The notes beneath the pieces were generated by a model. It searched no databases. It had not been told where the DNA came from and saw only the letters and a list, made by a program, of their open reading frames with translations. From Polynucleobacter sp. UK-Kesae-W10 (GTDB lineage Bacteria; Pseudomonadota; Gammaproteobacteria; Burkholderiales; Burkholderiaceae), in assembly GCF_018881575.1 (NCBI RefSeq), contig NZ_JACVQB010000002.1, positions 124,001 to 188,000 of the forward strand: 64,000 bases of DNA, written 5' to 3'. Positions 9,583 to 17,307 of the stretch are shown here, in pieces (within the stretch, counting starts at the first letter, position 1; each line of letters starts with the position of its first letter). The translations under genes and the position numbers were made by a program.

Positions 9583-11928
9583 ATGAAGCCAGAAATCCTA
9601 CCTTTTGCCCCTGCTCTGCCTAGCTACTGGCAGCCTATTGTTGAGGGCAAAAACTCTCCGATCAAGAGCCTAGAGGCATTGCTGGCTTGGGTTGAGTTGG
9701 ATTTAGATGCCAATCTCCGCTTCGAAAAAAGCCTCTTGTTACTGACCGAAGAGGGTCTATTTTGGACGGACGGCGCTAGTTTTGAGTCCTGGAGTATTAG
9801 CCCTGCGGAGCATCTGATTCATGGGGATCACGCCGGGGTGGGTCATTTAAGGCTAGAGACGGCCAACGCTTTACAAAGAATCTGGTATTTCACCTTAGCG
9901 GTTAATCCTCAGGTGCTGCGCCTTCAATCTAGCTTTAGAAAGTTGACACGCGCAGGCGAGCAGAGTGAGGCTGAGGTCACTGAATACGACAAACAAGTTT
10001 GTCCAGTTTGCTTAAGTCCAAAGCCAGCCAATTCGGATGTGTGTCCTACCTGTGACCCCGAAGATGACAAACCACCATCAACCTGGACCTTACTCAAGTT
10101 ATGGCGTTTTGCTAAGCCGTACCAAAATCAGCTCTTACTTGGTTTTATCTTGACGCTTCTGTCGACCGGCGCAACCTTAATTCCGCCATACCTCACGATG
10201 CCATTAATGGATCATGTCTTGATTCCCTATGAGCGTGGCAATCCGATCGATTTCCACTTAGCCAGTAAATATTTATTGGCCTTATTTGGGGCCTCACTGA
10301 TTGCGTGGGGACTGGGTTGGTGGAAGACCTATTTGCTTGCCTTGGTGAGCGAGCGTATCGGCGCTGATTTGCGCAATACTACCTTTGAGCATCTGCTCAA
10401 GCTATCGCTCGAGTACTTTGGCGGCAAGCGGACAGGTGACTTGATTGCAAGGATTGGTGCGGAGACAGATCGTATCTGCGTTTTCTTGTCTCTGTATGCA
10501 CTGGACTTCGCTACCGATGTGTTGATGATCACGATGACTGCTGCTATCTTGGTATCGATCGATCCACTATTGGCCTTGGTGACCTTAGCGCCACTGCCAT
10601 TTATTGTGTGGATGATCCATGCGGTGCGCGATCGCTTGCGTTTTGGTTTTGAGAAGATTGATCGGATCTGGTCGGAAGTCACCAATATTTTGGCAGATAC
10701 CATTCCTGGTATTCGAGTGGTCAAAGCTTTTGCGCAAGAAGACCGTGAGCTCAAACGCTTTGTGGATTCAAACAAACACAATCTACAGATTAACGATCGC
10801 GTCAATCGTGTTTGGGGATTGTTCTCGCCAACCGTCACCTTATTAACCGAAACGGGTTTATTGGTAGTGTGGGGATTTGGTATTTGGCAGGTAGCGCACC
10901 AAAAGGTCACCGTTGGCGTCTTGATTGCCTTTCTTGCATACATCGGCCGCTTCTATGTGCGCCTGGATTCTATGAGTCGCATTGTGTCGCATACGCAAAA
11001 AGCAGCTGCTGGTGCAAAACGAATCTTTGATATTTTGGACCATGTATCTAGTGTTCCTGAGCCGATTAACCCAGCGCCACTGGGTCCTGTCAAAGGGGGT
11101 ATCTCCTTACGCGGCGTTGGTTTCCGCTATGGCAATCGCGCGGTATCCAAGGGGATTGACTTAGATATTGTTCCCGGCGAGATGATTGGTCTGGTGGGAC
11201 ATAGCGGCTCGGGCAAGAGTACTTTGGTGAATTTGATTTGCCGTTTTTATGACGTCAGTTCAGGATCCATCGCCTTAGATGGGCGCGATATTCGCAGTAT
11301 CGGTATCGCCGATTACCGGAAATGTATTGGGCTTGTATTACAAGAACCCTTTTTATTTTTTGGGACGATCGCAGAGAATATTGCCTATGGCAAACCGGAC
11401 GCTACTCGTGAAGAAATTATTGAAGCAGCTCGCGCAGCGCATGCCCATGAATTCATTTTACGTTTACCGCTAGGTTATGACTCGCTCGTTGGTGAGCGTG
11501 GCCAATCTTTATCTGGTGGTGAGCGTCAGCGTATTTCGATTGCACGCGCGCTCCTCATTAATCCAGCGATTCTGATTTTGGATGAGGCTACTTCATCGGT
11601 TGACACTACCACTGAAAAAGAAATTCAGCGTGCTTTAGACAATCTAGTGAAGGGCCGCACAACCATTGCGATTGCCCATCGTCTCTCAACCCTCAGAAAA
11701 GCTGATCGCCTTGTCGTCTTGGATAAGGGTGAAATCGTTGAGATAGGCTCACACGAGCAGCTGATGGACGCCCAGGGCGCCTATTACACCTTGTATCAAG
11801 CCCAATTGCGCCATGCGGCTGAGCTGGTTGAGGGTGGGGCGATTGGTGAGAGTCTCGAAGATAGTTCCGCAGAAAAACAGGAAGAGCGTTTGGAAGTGAT
11901 TGCCAAAAATATTGGGGGTGGCGTATGA
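9583..11928 (+). CDS. cyanophycin-locus ABC transporter, fused membrane and ATPase domains
   Basis: A 781-residue half-transporter of the exporter type. Residues 1-165 form a soluble front part ending in a zinc-ribbon-like pair, CPVC (140-143) and CPTC (154-157), unusual for this fold. The membrane domain with about six helices spans roughly 180-480. The ATPase domain has Walker A GHSGSGKS (539-546), signature LSGGE (643-647) and Walker B ILILDEATSS. It probably works as a homodimer. It is divergent from cphA'-cphA and overlaps the DUF1854 gene by four bases (ATGA), so the two proteins are probably co-made. This pair recurs beside cyanophycin genes in betaproteobacteria; its substrate is unknown to me. 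Confidence 0.85.
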   Translation: MKPEILPFAPALPSYWQPIVEGKNSPIKSLEALLAWVELDLDANLRFEKSLLLLTEEGLFWTDGASFESWSISPAEHLIHGDHAGVGHLRLETANALQRIWYFTLAVNPQVLRLQSSFRKLTRAGEQSEAEVTEYDKQVCPVCLSPKPANSDVCPTCDPEDDKPPSTWTLLKLWRFAKPYQNQLLLGFILTLLSTGATLIPPYLTMPLMDHVLIPYERGNPIDFHLASKYLLALFGASLIAWGLGWWKTYLLALVSERIGADLRNTTFEHLLKLSLEYFGGKRTGDLIARIGAETDRICVFLSLYALDFATDVLMITMTAAILVSIDPLLALVTLAPLPFIVWMIHAVRDRLRFGFEKIDRIWSEVTNILADTIPGIRVVKAFAQEDRELKRFVDSNKHNLQINDRVNRVWGLFSPTVTLLTETGLLVVWGFGIWQVAHQKVTVGVLIAFLAYIGRFYVRLDSMSRIVSHTQKAAAGAKRIFDILDHVSSVPEPINPAPLGPVKGGISLRGVGFRYGNRAVSKGIDLDIVPGEMIGLVGHSGSGKSTLVNLICRFYDVSSGSIALDGRDIRSIGIADYRKCIGLVLQEPFLFFGTIAENIAYGKPDATREEIIEAARAAHAHEFILRLPLGYDSLVGERGQSLSGGERQRISIARALLINPAILILDEATSSVDTTTEKEIQRALDNLVKGRTTIAIAHRLSTLRKADRLVVLDKGEIVEIGSHEQLMDAQGAYYTLYQAQLRHAAELVEGGAIGESLEDSSAEKQEERLEVIAKNIGGGV

Positions 11929-12392
11929 GTCAGACACATCAACTCTTACGCGATTCGCTTGGGCGTCTAGTGTTTGTTGATGCCAGGGGTCACTCTCATG
12001 TTGGCGTTCATCCTGTGCGTGCATTTCCAATTACCGCACCACATGCCGGAGTTGGAATCATGGATCAATCCGGCAAAGAAGTATTTTGGTATCCGGATGT
12101 TGCGGCTATTCCATCAGCAGAGCTCACACTCATCGAAGAAGAATTGGCTGCACGCGAATTTATGCCTGTGATTGAAAAAATCACGAAGGTATCTACATTT
12201 GCTACGCCGAGTATTTGGGATATCGAAACGGATCGTGGTCCAACTCGAATCCGTCTAAAAGGTGAAGAGGATATTCGTCGCATCGCAGGCAATACCTTAT
12301 TAATTGCCGACTCCAATGGTTTGCAGTTCCTCATTAAAGACTCTACTCAGCTTGATAAAGTTAGCAAGAAATTGCTGGACCGTTTCCGCTAG
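11925..12392 (+). CDS. DUF1854 protein linked to cyanophycin metabolism
   Basis: A 155-residue protein without signal peptide or membrane helix, so probably cytoplasmic. It matches the DUF1854 family, with the conserved run DSLGRLVFVDARG at the front, HPVRAFP near residue 30 and a C-terminal RDIRG-like segment (EEDIRRIAGNTLLIADSNG). Its start codon overlaps the end of the ABC transporter gene, which implies joint function. Its biochemical role is unknown; a partner of the transporter's soluble N-terminal part is my inference from the overlap. The frame ends 14 bases before tRNA-Thr. Confidence 0.85.
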   Translation: MSQTHQLLRDSLGRLVFVDARGHSHVGVHPVRAFPITAPHAGVGIMDQSGKEVFWYPDVAAIPSAELTLIEEELAAREFMPVIEKITKVSTFATPSIWDIETDRGPTRIRLKGEEDIRRIAGNTLLIADSNGLQFLIKDSTQLDKVSKKLLDRFR

Positions 12393-12406
12393 AATTTATT
12401 TTCAGC

Positions 12407-12482
12407 GCCGCTTTAGCTCAGTTGGTAGAGCAGTTCATTCGTAATGAAAAGGTCGCCAGTTCGATTCCGGCAAGCGGCACCA
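12407..12482 (+). tRNA. tRNA-Thr (anticodon CGT)
   Basis: The acceptor stem GCCGCTT pairs with AAGCGGC, the D arm is GCTC/GAGC, the anticodon loop TTCGTAA gives CGT (reads ACG), and the T arm has loop TTCGATT. CCA is encoded at 12480-12482. Two mismatches are visible, G/A at the top of the anticodon stem and A/C in the T stem; both are tolerable. It follows the DUF1854 gene by 14 bases and may be read from that transcript. Confidence 0.95.
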
Positions 12483-12524
12483 TTGCACCAGCCTGGATCT
12501 CTCAAAAATACTTGACTAAATTAC

Positions 12525-12553
12525 TTGACTTTTCGAGCTTTTAGGAATACAGT
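12525..12553 (+). promoter_or_regulatory. sigma-70 type promoter for the structured RNA
   Basis: TTGACT (12525-12530) and TACAGT (12548-12553) are 17 bases apart, the ideal spacing. The predicted start is near 12560, just before the first hairpin of the RNA region. No open reading frame with a ribosome site follows. Confidence 0.6.
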
Positions 12554-12559
12554 GTTATT

Positions 12560-12760
12560 TCTGGTTGGAACTCGTTCTAACCAAGGGGCTGGCACTAGAA
12601 CCAATAGGCGCAAAGTCACGGATGTGCCAGTCTCTCAAGAAAATACGAAGTAAACCGCCTGAGTCATCGGGTGAGATGGGGAGACAGTCCCGCCAGCGGA
12701 ATACTGGCAAAACACGGTGGAGCCCCCAATTGAGTGGGGCAGGCAAAAGCCTTCAATGAA
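12560..12760 (+). ncRNA. candidate structured non-coding RNA, unidentified
   Basis: About 200 bases with no convincing gene fold into consecutive helices: 12563-12571 with 12574-12582 (9 pairs, one G-U), 12589-12595 with 12624-12630 (7 pairs), 12656-12662 with 12667-12673 (7 pairs closing GTCA), 12679-12682 with 12688-12691, 12692-12696 with 12704-12708, and 12741-12744 with 12749-12752 enclosed by ATTGA/TCAAT. A promoter stands directly upstream. It does not match 6S, SRP, RNase P, tmRNA or the riboswitches I know by sight. Polynucleobacter is known to carry an orphan RNA class, Polynucleobacter-1; I cannot say from memory whether this is a member. Confidence 0.6.
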
Positions 12761-12777
12761 TCAAACTACTTTAAGCC

Positions 12778-12800
12778 CCAGAAAACGATTGTTTTCCTGG
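12778..12800 (+). terminator. hairpin downstream of the structured RNA
   Basis: CCAGAAAAC (12778-12786) pairs with GTTTTCCTGG (12791-12800) with one bulged C and a GATT loop. No T-run follows, so it is a weak terminator at best, but it marks the likely 3' end of the preceding RNA. Confidence 0.35.
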
Positions 12801-12827
12801 ATTGACGCACTGTTTACGTTCTTTTAT

Positions 12828-12840
12828 TTCACATTGTGAA
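12828..12840. promoter_or_regulatory. perfect palindrome upstream of the small gene
   Basis: TTCACA-T-TGTGAA is a perfect 6+1+6 dyad lying 9 bases upstream of the -35 box used for the 35-codon gene. Its position suits an operator. The cognate regulator is unknown. Confidence 0.4.
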
Positions 12841-12848
12841 TTGATGTA

Positions 12849-12878
12849 TTGCATTGCAATATGTATTAGGGTTATAAT
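12849..12878 (+). promoter_or_regulatory. promoter of the 35-codon gene
   Basis: TTGCAT (12849-12854) and a perfect TATAAT (12873-12878) are 18 bases apart. The predicted start of transcription near 12885 leaves a leader of about 20 bases with a perfect ribosome site. Confidence 0.65.
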
Positions 12879-12906
12879 CTAGGTATTAACCCTTAAGGAG
12901 ATTCAA

Positions 12907-13014
12907 ATGACTGTTCTATTGAATATGATCAACCAGCTTTTTTCTGAAAGCAAACCAGCTGCTCAGCAGCAATCCCGTCACTATGATTTTGATGGCGCAT
13001 ACCGCGGTATGTAA
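12907..13014 (+). CDS. 35-residue small protein, function unknown
   Basis: ATG at 12907 to TAA at 13012-13014. AAGGAG (12895-12900) lies six bases before the start, the best ribosome site in the neighbourhood. The gene has its own promoter (12849-12878) and its own terminator (13036-13059), so it is a complete transcription unit. The product begins with an amphipathic stretch MTVLLNMINQLF, then a polar linker with QQQSR, and ends HYDFDGAYRGM. No transmembrane helix, Cys or signal peptide is evident. I do not recognise a family. An amphipathic membrane-binding peptide is one possibility from the N-terminus; the strong expression signals argue that it is real. Confidence 0.72.
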   Translation: MTVLLNMINQLFSESKPAAQQQSRHYDFDGAYRGM

Positions 13015-13035
13015 TTCAAAAAAGTAGTTAGCTAG

Positions 13036-13059
13036 AAAGCCACCTACGGGTGGCTTTTT
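13036..13059 (+). terminator. terminator of the 35-codon gene
   Basis: GCCACC (13039-13044) pairs with GGTGGC (13049-13054) around TACG, flanked by AAA and followed by five T. It lies 22 bases after the stop codon. Confidence 0.85.
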
Positions 13060-13163
13060 CTTTGCTTCATTAAACGCACGCATCAGTCATACTGTGAGCG
13101 ACATCCCTCAAATAGCCTGAGATTTCACATGGTTTTAGGAAGGGTAATCACTAGTGTGGATTT

Positions 13164-13248
13164 GAAGAAAACTTGATTAGTGTCAAGTCTTCCCCGGTTT
13201 AAATGCTTAAAAATCACTTAACCCAATTTTTGGGTGAGATAAGCATTT
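13164..13248 (+). promoter_or_regulatory. two-hairpin leader before the oxalate/formate antiporter
   Basis: First hairpin: GAAG plus ACTTGA (13164-13176) pairs with TCAAGT plus CTTC (13183-13192) with an AAA bulge. Second: AAATGCTTA (13201-13209) pairs perfectly with TAAGCATTT (13240-13248) and encloses ACCCA/TGGGT (13221-13225, 13231-13235). The second ends 27 bases before the ATG, with the ribosome site between. No T-run follows either hairpin, so they are not simple terminators. A regulatory leader or mRNA-stabilising element is inferred. Confidence 0.45.
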
Positions 13249-13275
13249 ATAAAAAGTAAAAATAGGAGATTCAGG

Positions 13276-14538
13276 ATGAGCGGCGAGAAAACTGCAGGAC
13301 CTCTAGGGGGTCGTTGGTTTCAGCTACTAATCGGCGTTATTTGTATGTCGATGATTGCAAACTTGCAATATGGTTGGACTTTATTCGTTAATCCAATTGA
13401 TGCTAAGTTTGGTTGGGGTCGCGCAGCGATTCAAGTTGCATTCACCATTTTTGTGTTGACTGAAACATGGTTGGTGCCAATCGAGGGTTACCTGGTTGAT
13501 AAATTTGGTCCACGCCCAGTGGTATTTGGCGGTGGAATTTTGTGTGGTCTTGGTTGGATGATGAATGCCCACGCAGAAACATTAACCATGCTCTATACAG
13601 CTGCTGCTGTAAGCGGCGTTGGTGCTGGTGCCGTATACGGCACTTGCGTAGGTAACGCACTCAAGTGGTTCCCAGATCGTCGTGGTCTCGCTGCTGGTGT
13701 TACTGCCGCAGGATTCGGTGCTGGCTCTGCATTAACGGTGATTCCAATTGCTAACATGATTGCAAATCAAGGTTATCAAGATGCATTCTGGTACTTTGGT
13801 ATCGGTCAAGGCATCATTGTTGTGGTCTTGAGCTTGTTGCTCTCCAAGCCAATTAAGAGCGCTATTACTACTGTCAAGGCCGCTGTTGCACAGACTCGCA
13901 AAGATTTCCGTCCAATGGAAATGGTTAAACAGCCGGTGTTCTGGATCATGTACCTCATGTTCGTCATGGTTGCTGCTGGTGGCTTGATGGCTACAGCACA
14001 ATTAGGCCCAATCGCTAAAGACTTCCAAATTGCTGGTGTCACTGTGAGCTTGATGGGATTGGCTTTGCCAGCACTTACTTTTGCATTGACTGTTGACCGT
14101 GTATTGAACGGCTTGACACGTCCATTCTTCGGTTGGGTGTCTGACAAGATTGGTCGCGAGCAAACCATGACTTTGTGCTTCTCATTTGAGTGCTTAGGCA
14201 TTCTTGGTTTGTACTACCTCGGCCGTGATCCAGTGATGTTCGTTTTGTTGACTGGTTTAGTGTTCTTTGCTTGGGGTGAGATCTACAGCTTGTTCCCATC
14301 CACAAACGCAGATACTTTTGGATCAACCTATGCTGCTGGTAACGCAGGTCTGCTCTACACCGCAAAAGGGACTGCTTCTTTGTTAGTGCCATTGTCTAGT
14401 GTGTTGGTCACAATGACAGGTGGCTGGGAAGTGGTGTTCTGGGTTGCGAGCTTCTTGAACGGAACTGCTGCAATCTTGGCTTGGTTTGTATTGCGTCCAA
14501 TGCGCCGCAAACTGATCGAGCGTTCGGCTTCAATGTAA
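13276..14538 (+). CDS. oxlT: oxalate/formate antiporter, MFS OFA family
   Basis: A 420-residue inner membrane protein with about 12 helices and the major facilitator fold. It matches OxlT-type carriers, which exchange extracellular oxalate for formate; the front GRWFQLLIGVICMSMIANLQYGWTLFVNPI and the segment GRPFFGWVSDKIGRE are typical of the family. AGGAG lies about 7 bases before ATG 13276. No oxalyl-CoA decarboxylase or formyl-CoA transferase gene is near, so the true substrate may be another small carboxylate. Codon use looks smoother than that of its neighbours, which with the strong terminator suggests high expression. It is a single-gene unit with a structured leader. Confidence 0.82.
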   Translation: MSGEKTAGPLGGRWFQLLIGVICMSMIANLQYGWTLFVNPIDAKFGWGRAAIQVAFTIFVLTETWLVPIEGYLVDKFGPRPVVFGGGILCGLGWMMNAHAETLTMLYTAAAVSGVGAGAVYGTCVGNALKWFPDRRGLAAGVTAAGFGAGSALTVIPIANMIANQGYQDAFWYFGIGQGIIVVVLSLLLSKPIKSAITTVKAAVAQTRKDFRPMEMVKQPVFWIMYLMFVMVAAGGLMATAQLGPIAKDFQIAGVTVSLMGLALPALTFALTVDRVLNGLTRPFFGWVSDKIGREQTMTLCFSFECLGILGLYYLGRDPVMFVLLTGLVFFAWGEIYSLFPSTNADTFGSTYAAGNAGLLYTAKGTASLLVPLSSVLVTMTGGWEVVFWVASFLNGTAAILAWFVLRPMRRKLIERSASM

Positions 14539-14553
14539 TTCGGGCTTCAGCCT

Positions 14554-14580
14554 AAAAAAGGGGTCTTCGGACCCCTTTTT
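14554..14580 (+). terminator. UUCG-loop terminator after the antiporter
   Basis: AAAAAAGGGGTC (14554-14565), loop TTCG, GACCCC then TTTTT (to 14580). A strong intrinsic terminator that can also act in reverse because of its A-run. Confidence 0.92.
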
Positions 14581-14644
14581 CTTTGCTCAATGCCCCGCGA
14601 TGTAGAGCGAAGAGGGTGGTGGAATCGGCTAAAATTCCCCAATC

Positions 14645-15016
14645 ATGAAATTCACCAAAAGTCGCCTTGTTCATTGGATTGCTGCTGCAGCCATTGCGAT
14701 GAGTGCGCTCGCGCCTGCCTTATCTCAGGCAGTATCGCTAGTAAAAGGTGGTCATGGTTTTGCCATGGAGATTTGTTCGGTGGATGGCAGCAAGATGCAA
14801 ATTGATATTCAGGGTGAAGACCAAGACCTTGCCAATCAAACGCAACCTTGCCCCTACTGCGTAACTCATAGCGTGATCACGCCAGTATTCAATAACCATC
14901 TCACATTTGAAGCGCCGCAAACACTTGCATTGCTTCCTCAGCTTTTCTATCAATCACCCAAAAGATTCAATGTTTGGGTAATCCCTCCTTCAGCAGCCCC
15001 TCCAGTACAAGCCTAA
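14645..15016 (+). CDS. DUF2946 protein, probable periplasmic copper-operon member
   Basis: A 123-residue protein with an N-terminal signal or anchor (hydrophobic about residues 10-30) and the DUF2946 hallmark CPYC near residue 79 (in QPCPYCVTHS). DUF2946 genes often precede TonB receptors and copper genes. It is the first gene of a five-gene plus-strand run and lies 68 bases before the TonB receptor. The CxxC pair could bind Cu(I) or act in redox; this is inferred. The C-terminal tail is Pro/Ala-rich, as is usual for the family. Confidence 0.75.
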   Translation: MKFTKSRLVHWIAAAAIAMSALAPALSQAVSLVKGGHGFAMEICSVDGSKMQIDIQGEDQDLANQTQPCPYCVTHSVITPVFNNHLTFEAPQTLALLPQLFYQSPKRFNVWVIPPSAAPPVQA

Positions 15017-15084
15017 AAAAACTTAGGGCATAGCCTCGCTATGCAGTTGGCAACCTTGTTGCCGAATTCTTGTTGGAGTAATGG

Positions 15085-17307
15085 ATGTTTCGCTTTAAAC
15101 CTGTATCGCACATATTCAAGTGCACTTTAATGGGTATTAGCCTCGGCCTTGCTGGGCAGGTGTTTGCGCAAAGTGCGCTTCCGCCAGATTATGGTCAAAA
15201 GATTGGTGAAGTAGTGGTGAGCGCAAGTCGTGCTGGAACCGAGCTAAAAGATATGACCCAGAATACGACGGTTCTGACGAAAGAGGAGTTGGAGCTAGCC
15301 CCAGAGCAGACGATCGATCAAGTATTGAAAAATCAATCTAGCGTCTTCTTAAACGATCAGCCCTACTATCAAAAAGATCCGACTGGACAAAGTCTCAATG
15401 TACGGGGCCTTGGAAATGCTCGCACACTAGTTCTGATTGATGGACTGCCTGCCAATGATGCAATGTACGGGACGGTGCAATGGAATTTAGTTCCCATGTC
15501 GGCTATTCAGGATGTGGAATTTATTCGTGGCGGAGTATCCAATCTTTACGGGAACATGGGTATGGGCGGAGTCATCAACATCACCACTAAACCCATTGCA
15601 GATAACAAGGGGGAAATTTCTGGTAGTTATGGCACTTTTAATACCAGCACCTTGGCGGCTTCAAAAGAGTTGGCGATTAACGATGTTTTAAAGCTGCGAA
15701 TCTCTGCGGATTTTTTTAATACGGATGGTTACGTAAACCAAGCAACGATTTCGCCAGCGACAACTTATCCTCAGGTTAAGGTGGTAAATGGTAAAGCTCA
15801 AGCAGCACCACTTCTGCCGGGAATGGGATCAGAAAGCGCTAATAGCGCTAACTATCGACTGCAAGGGGAGTTAAAACTGAGCTCCGATACAGATGCCTTT
15901 TTTAATTTGGGCTCACATAATATGCAGAACCTACCGGTGGGGGGTTATAACTTTGCGACGAAAACTACAACCGAAACTACCTTCTCAGCTGGAGCAAGTA
16001 CGCGCCTTAATGCTGCTGAAAAACTTCAGGTAAATGGCTTTTATGAAAATACAACCTTATGGCAGCAGAATGTCAGTACCTCGGGCACTACGACTGCACC
16101 TTATAAGATTACCAATCCTGGCTATATTTCTGCCAATTACAACGATCCGTACACAACAGCAGGCGCTTCTGCTCAGTACACCAGAGCATTCTCTGAGCAA
16201 CTGATTGATCAGGCGATTTTGAGCGTGGATGGGCGACAGGTTGCCGCTTCCAATCTAACGAATACTTTCAATGCTGGTAGTGGCGCTAATGTTGGCACGA
16301 TGTCGGGGTCTGATTATGCGAAGGGACAACAACAGTTTTATGGCGTCATGGGGCAGATTAAGTCAAAGCTCAGCGCGATTCCCTTGGAGGCAACACTCTC
16401 GCTAAGAGGGGACCAATGGCAAAGCCAAATTCCTACATATTGGATTGCTGGACAAAGTGGTGTGCCGACCTATACGAATGTGCCCAACCAAACTGTTAAT
16501 AAATTTAGCCCTAATTTAGGTTTGTTATTCCAGGCTACAAAAGAATTGGATTTTAGGGCTGCAGGGTATCAGGGGTTTCATGCGCCAGGACTCAATAATA
16601 TGATCCGCTCTTATGGAAATTCCAGCTCCTATAGCCTGGCAAATCCACTACTGACGCCTGAAAATATGATCGGTGCTGAAATTGGCACGGATTATCGGTG
16701 GGGCGCTGGTTTTCTTCAGCTGACGGCTTACACGGCTCAGGTGAAAAATGCCGTCTATGCGCCGCAAATTACTACGGCACAGGCAGTGGCTGCAGGTTGT
16801 CCTGCTTCAGTGTGCTCGGGTACTACTACGCTGTACGGCAATAATCAAAATCTGCAAAGTAAGGGGTTGGAGTTGCAATCCCACTTCGATATCAGCAATC
16901 AGTGGGCTCTAGATGCAACGTATACGCATACCAATACTGTATTGACCTATATCGGTACAGGTGTAGATCAAAAGCTGAATCCGACTTGGACGCAGGTGGG
17001 TGGAATTCCCCAAAATATGGGTACTATTGGCATGACCTACTTTCCTATTCCGAAAGCTAGCCTCACCACAACCGTTCGCTATGTTGGAAATTCATGGATG
17101 GATACTCAGCATCAGTTGCCGGTTCCTTCATATGCAGTTGTCGGACTGCGTGCTAATTATGAGTTAACCCCGGCAACCAGCATTTTTGCAAGCGTGATTA
17201 ACTTATTTAACCGTAACTACATTACTTATGCAGCAGCCACTACTCAGTCGAGCTATGTTGTAGGCCAGCCCCAAAGTCTGACTGTTGGCGCGCGTATCAT
17301 CTTCTAA
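15085..17307 (+). CDS. TonB-dependent outer membrane receptor, probably for copper
   Basis: A 740-residue precursor. The signal peptide ends near residue 28 (GQVFAQ), followed by a TonB-box-like region (IGEVVVSAS, about 40-48), a plug domain (about 50-170, with LNVRGLGNARTLVLIDGLP and YGNMGMGGVINITTKP), and a 22-strand-type beta barrel ending RIIF. It energises uptake of a ligand across the outer membrane through TonB. The copper assignment comes only from the neighbours: DUF2946 upstream, and TlpA-like and PCuAC genes downstream. Its stop overlaps the next start by one base (TAATG), so translation is probably coupled. Confidence 0.85.
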   Translation: MFRFKPVSHIFKCTLMGISLGLAGQVFAQSALPPDYGQKIGEVVVSASRAGTELKDMTQNTTVLTKEELELAPEQTIDQVLKNQSSVFLNDQPYYQKDPTGQSLNVRGLGNARTLVLIDGLPANDAMYGTVQWNLVPMSAIQDVEFIRGGVSNLYGNMGMGGVINITTKPIADNKGEISGSYGTFNTSTLAASKELAINDVLKLRISADFFNTDGYVNQATISPATTYPQVKVVNGKAQAAPLLPGMGSESANSANYRLQGELKLSSDTDAFFNLGSHNMQNLPVGGYNFATKTTTETTFSAGASTRLNAAEKLQVNGFYENTTLWQQNVSTSGTTTAPYKITNPGYISANYNDPYTTAGASAQYTRAFSEQLIDQAILSVDGRQVAASNLTNTFNAGSGANVGTMSGSDYAKGQQQFYGVMGQIKSKLSAIPLEATLSLRGDQWQSQIPTYWIAGQSGVPTYTNVPNQTVNKFSPNLGLLFQATKELDFRAAGYQGFHAPGLNNMIRSYGNSSSYSLANPLLTPENMIGAEIGTDYRWGAGFLQLTAYTAQVKNAVYAPQITTAQAVAAGCPASVCSGTTTLYGNNQNLQSKGLELQSHFDISNQWALDATYTHTNTVLTYIGTGVDQKLNPTWTQVGGIPQNMGTIGMTYFPIPKASLTTTVRYVGNSWMDTQHQLPVPSYAVVGLRANYELTPATSIFASVINLFNRNYITYAAATTQSSYVVGQPQSLTVGARIIF

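Noticed and set aside
12605..12624. GCGCAAAGTCACGG in the structured RNA resembles the GACGCAAAGCCACGG piece of c-di-GMP-I riboswitches.
   Set aside because: The other half of the aptamer (GGCAAACC with a GNRA-capped helix and its receptor) is missing, and the segment lies inside a different 7-pair stem.
12565..12759. Open reading frames of about 64 codons on both strands inside the RNA region.
   Set aside because: No ribosome site, no recognisable composition, and they coincide with the stable RNA helices; treated as chance frames.
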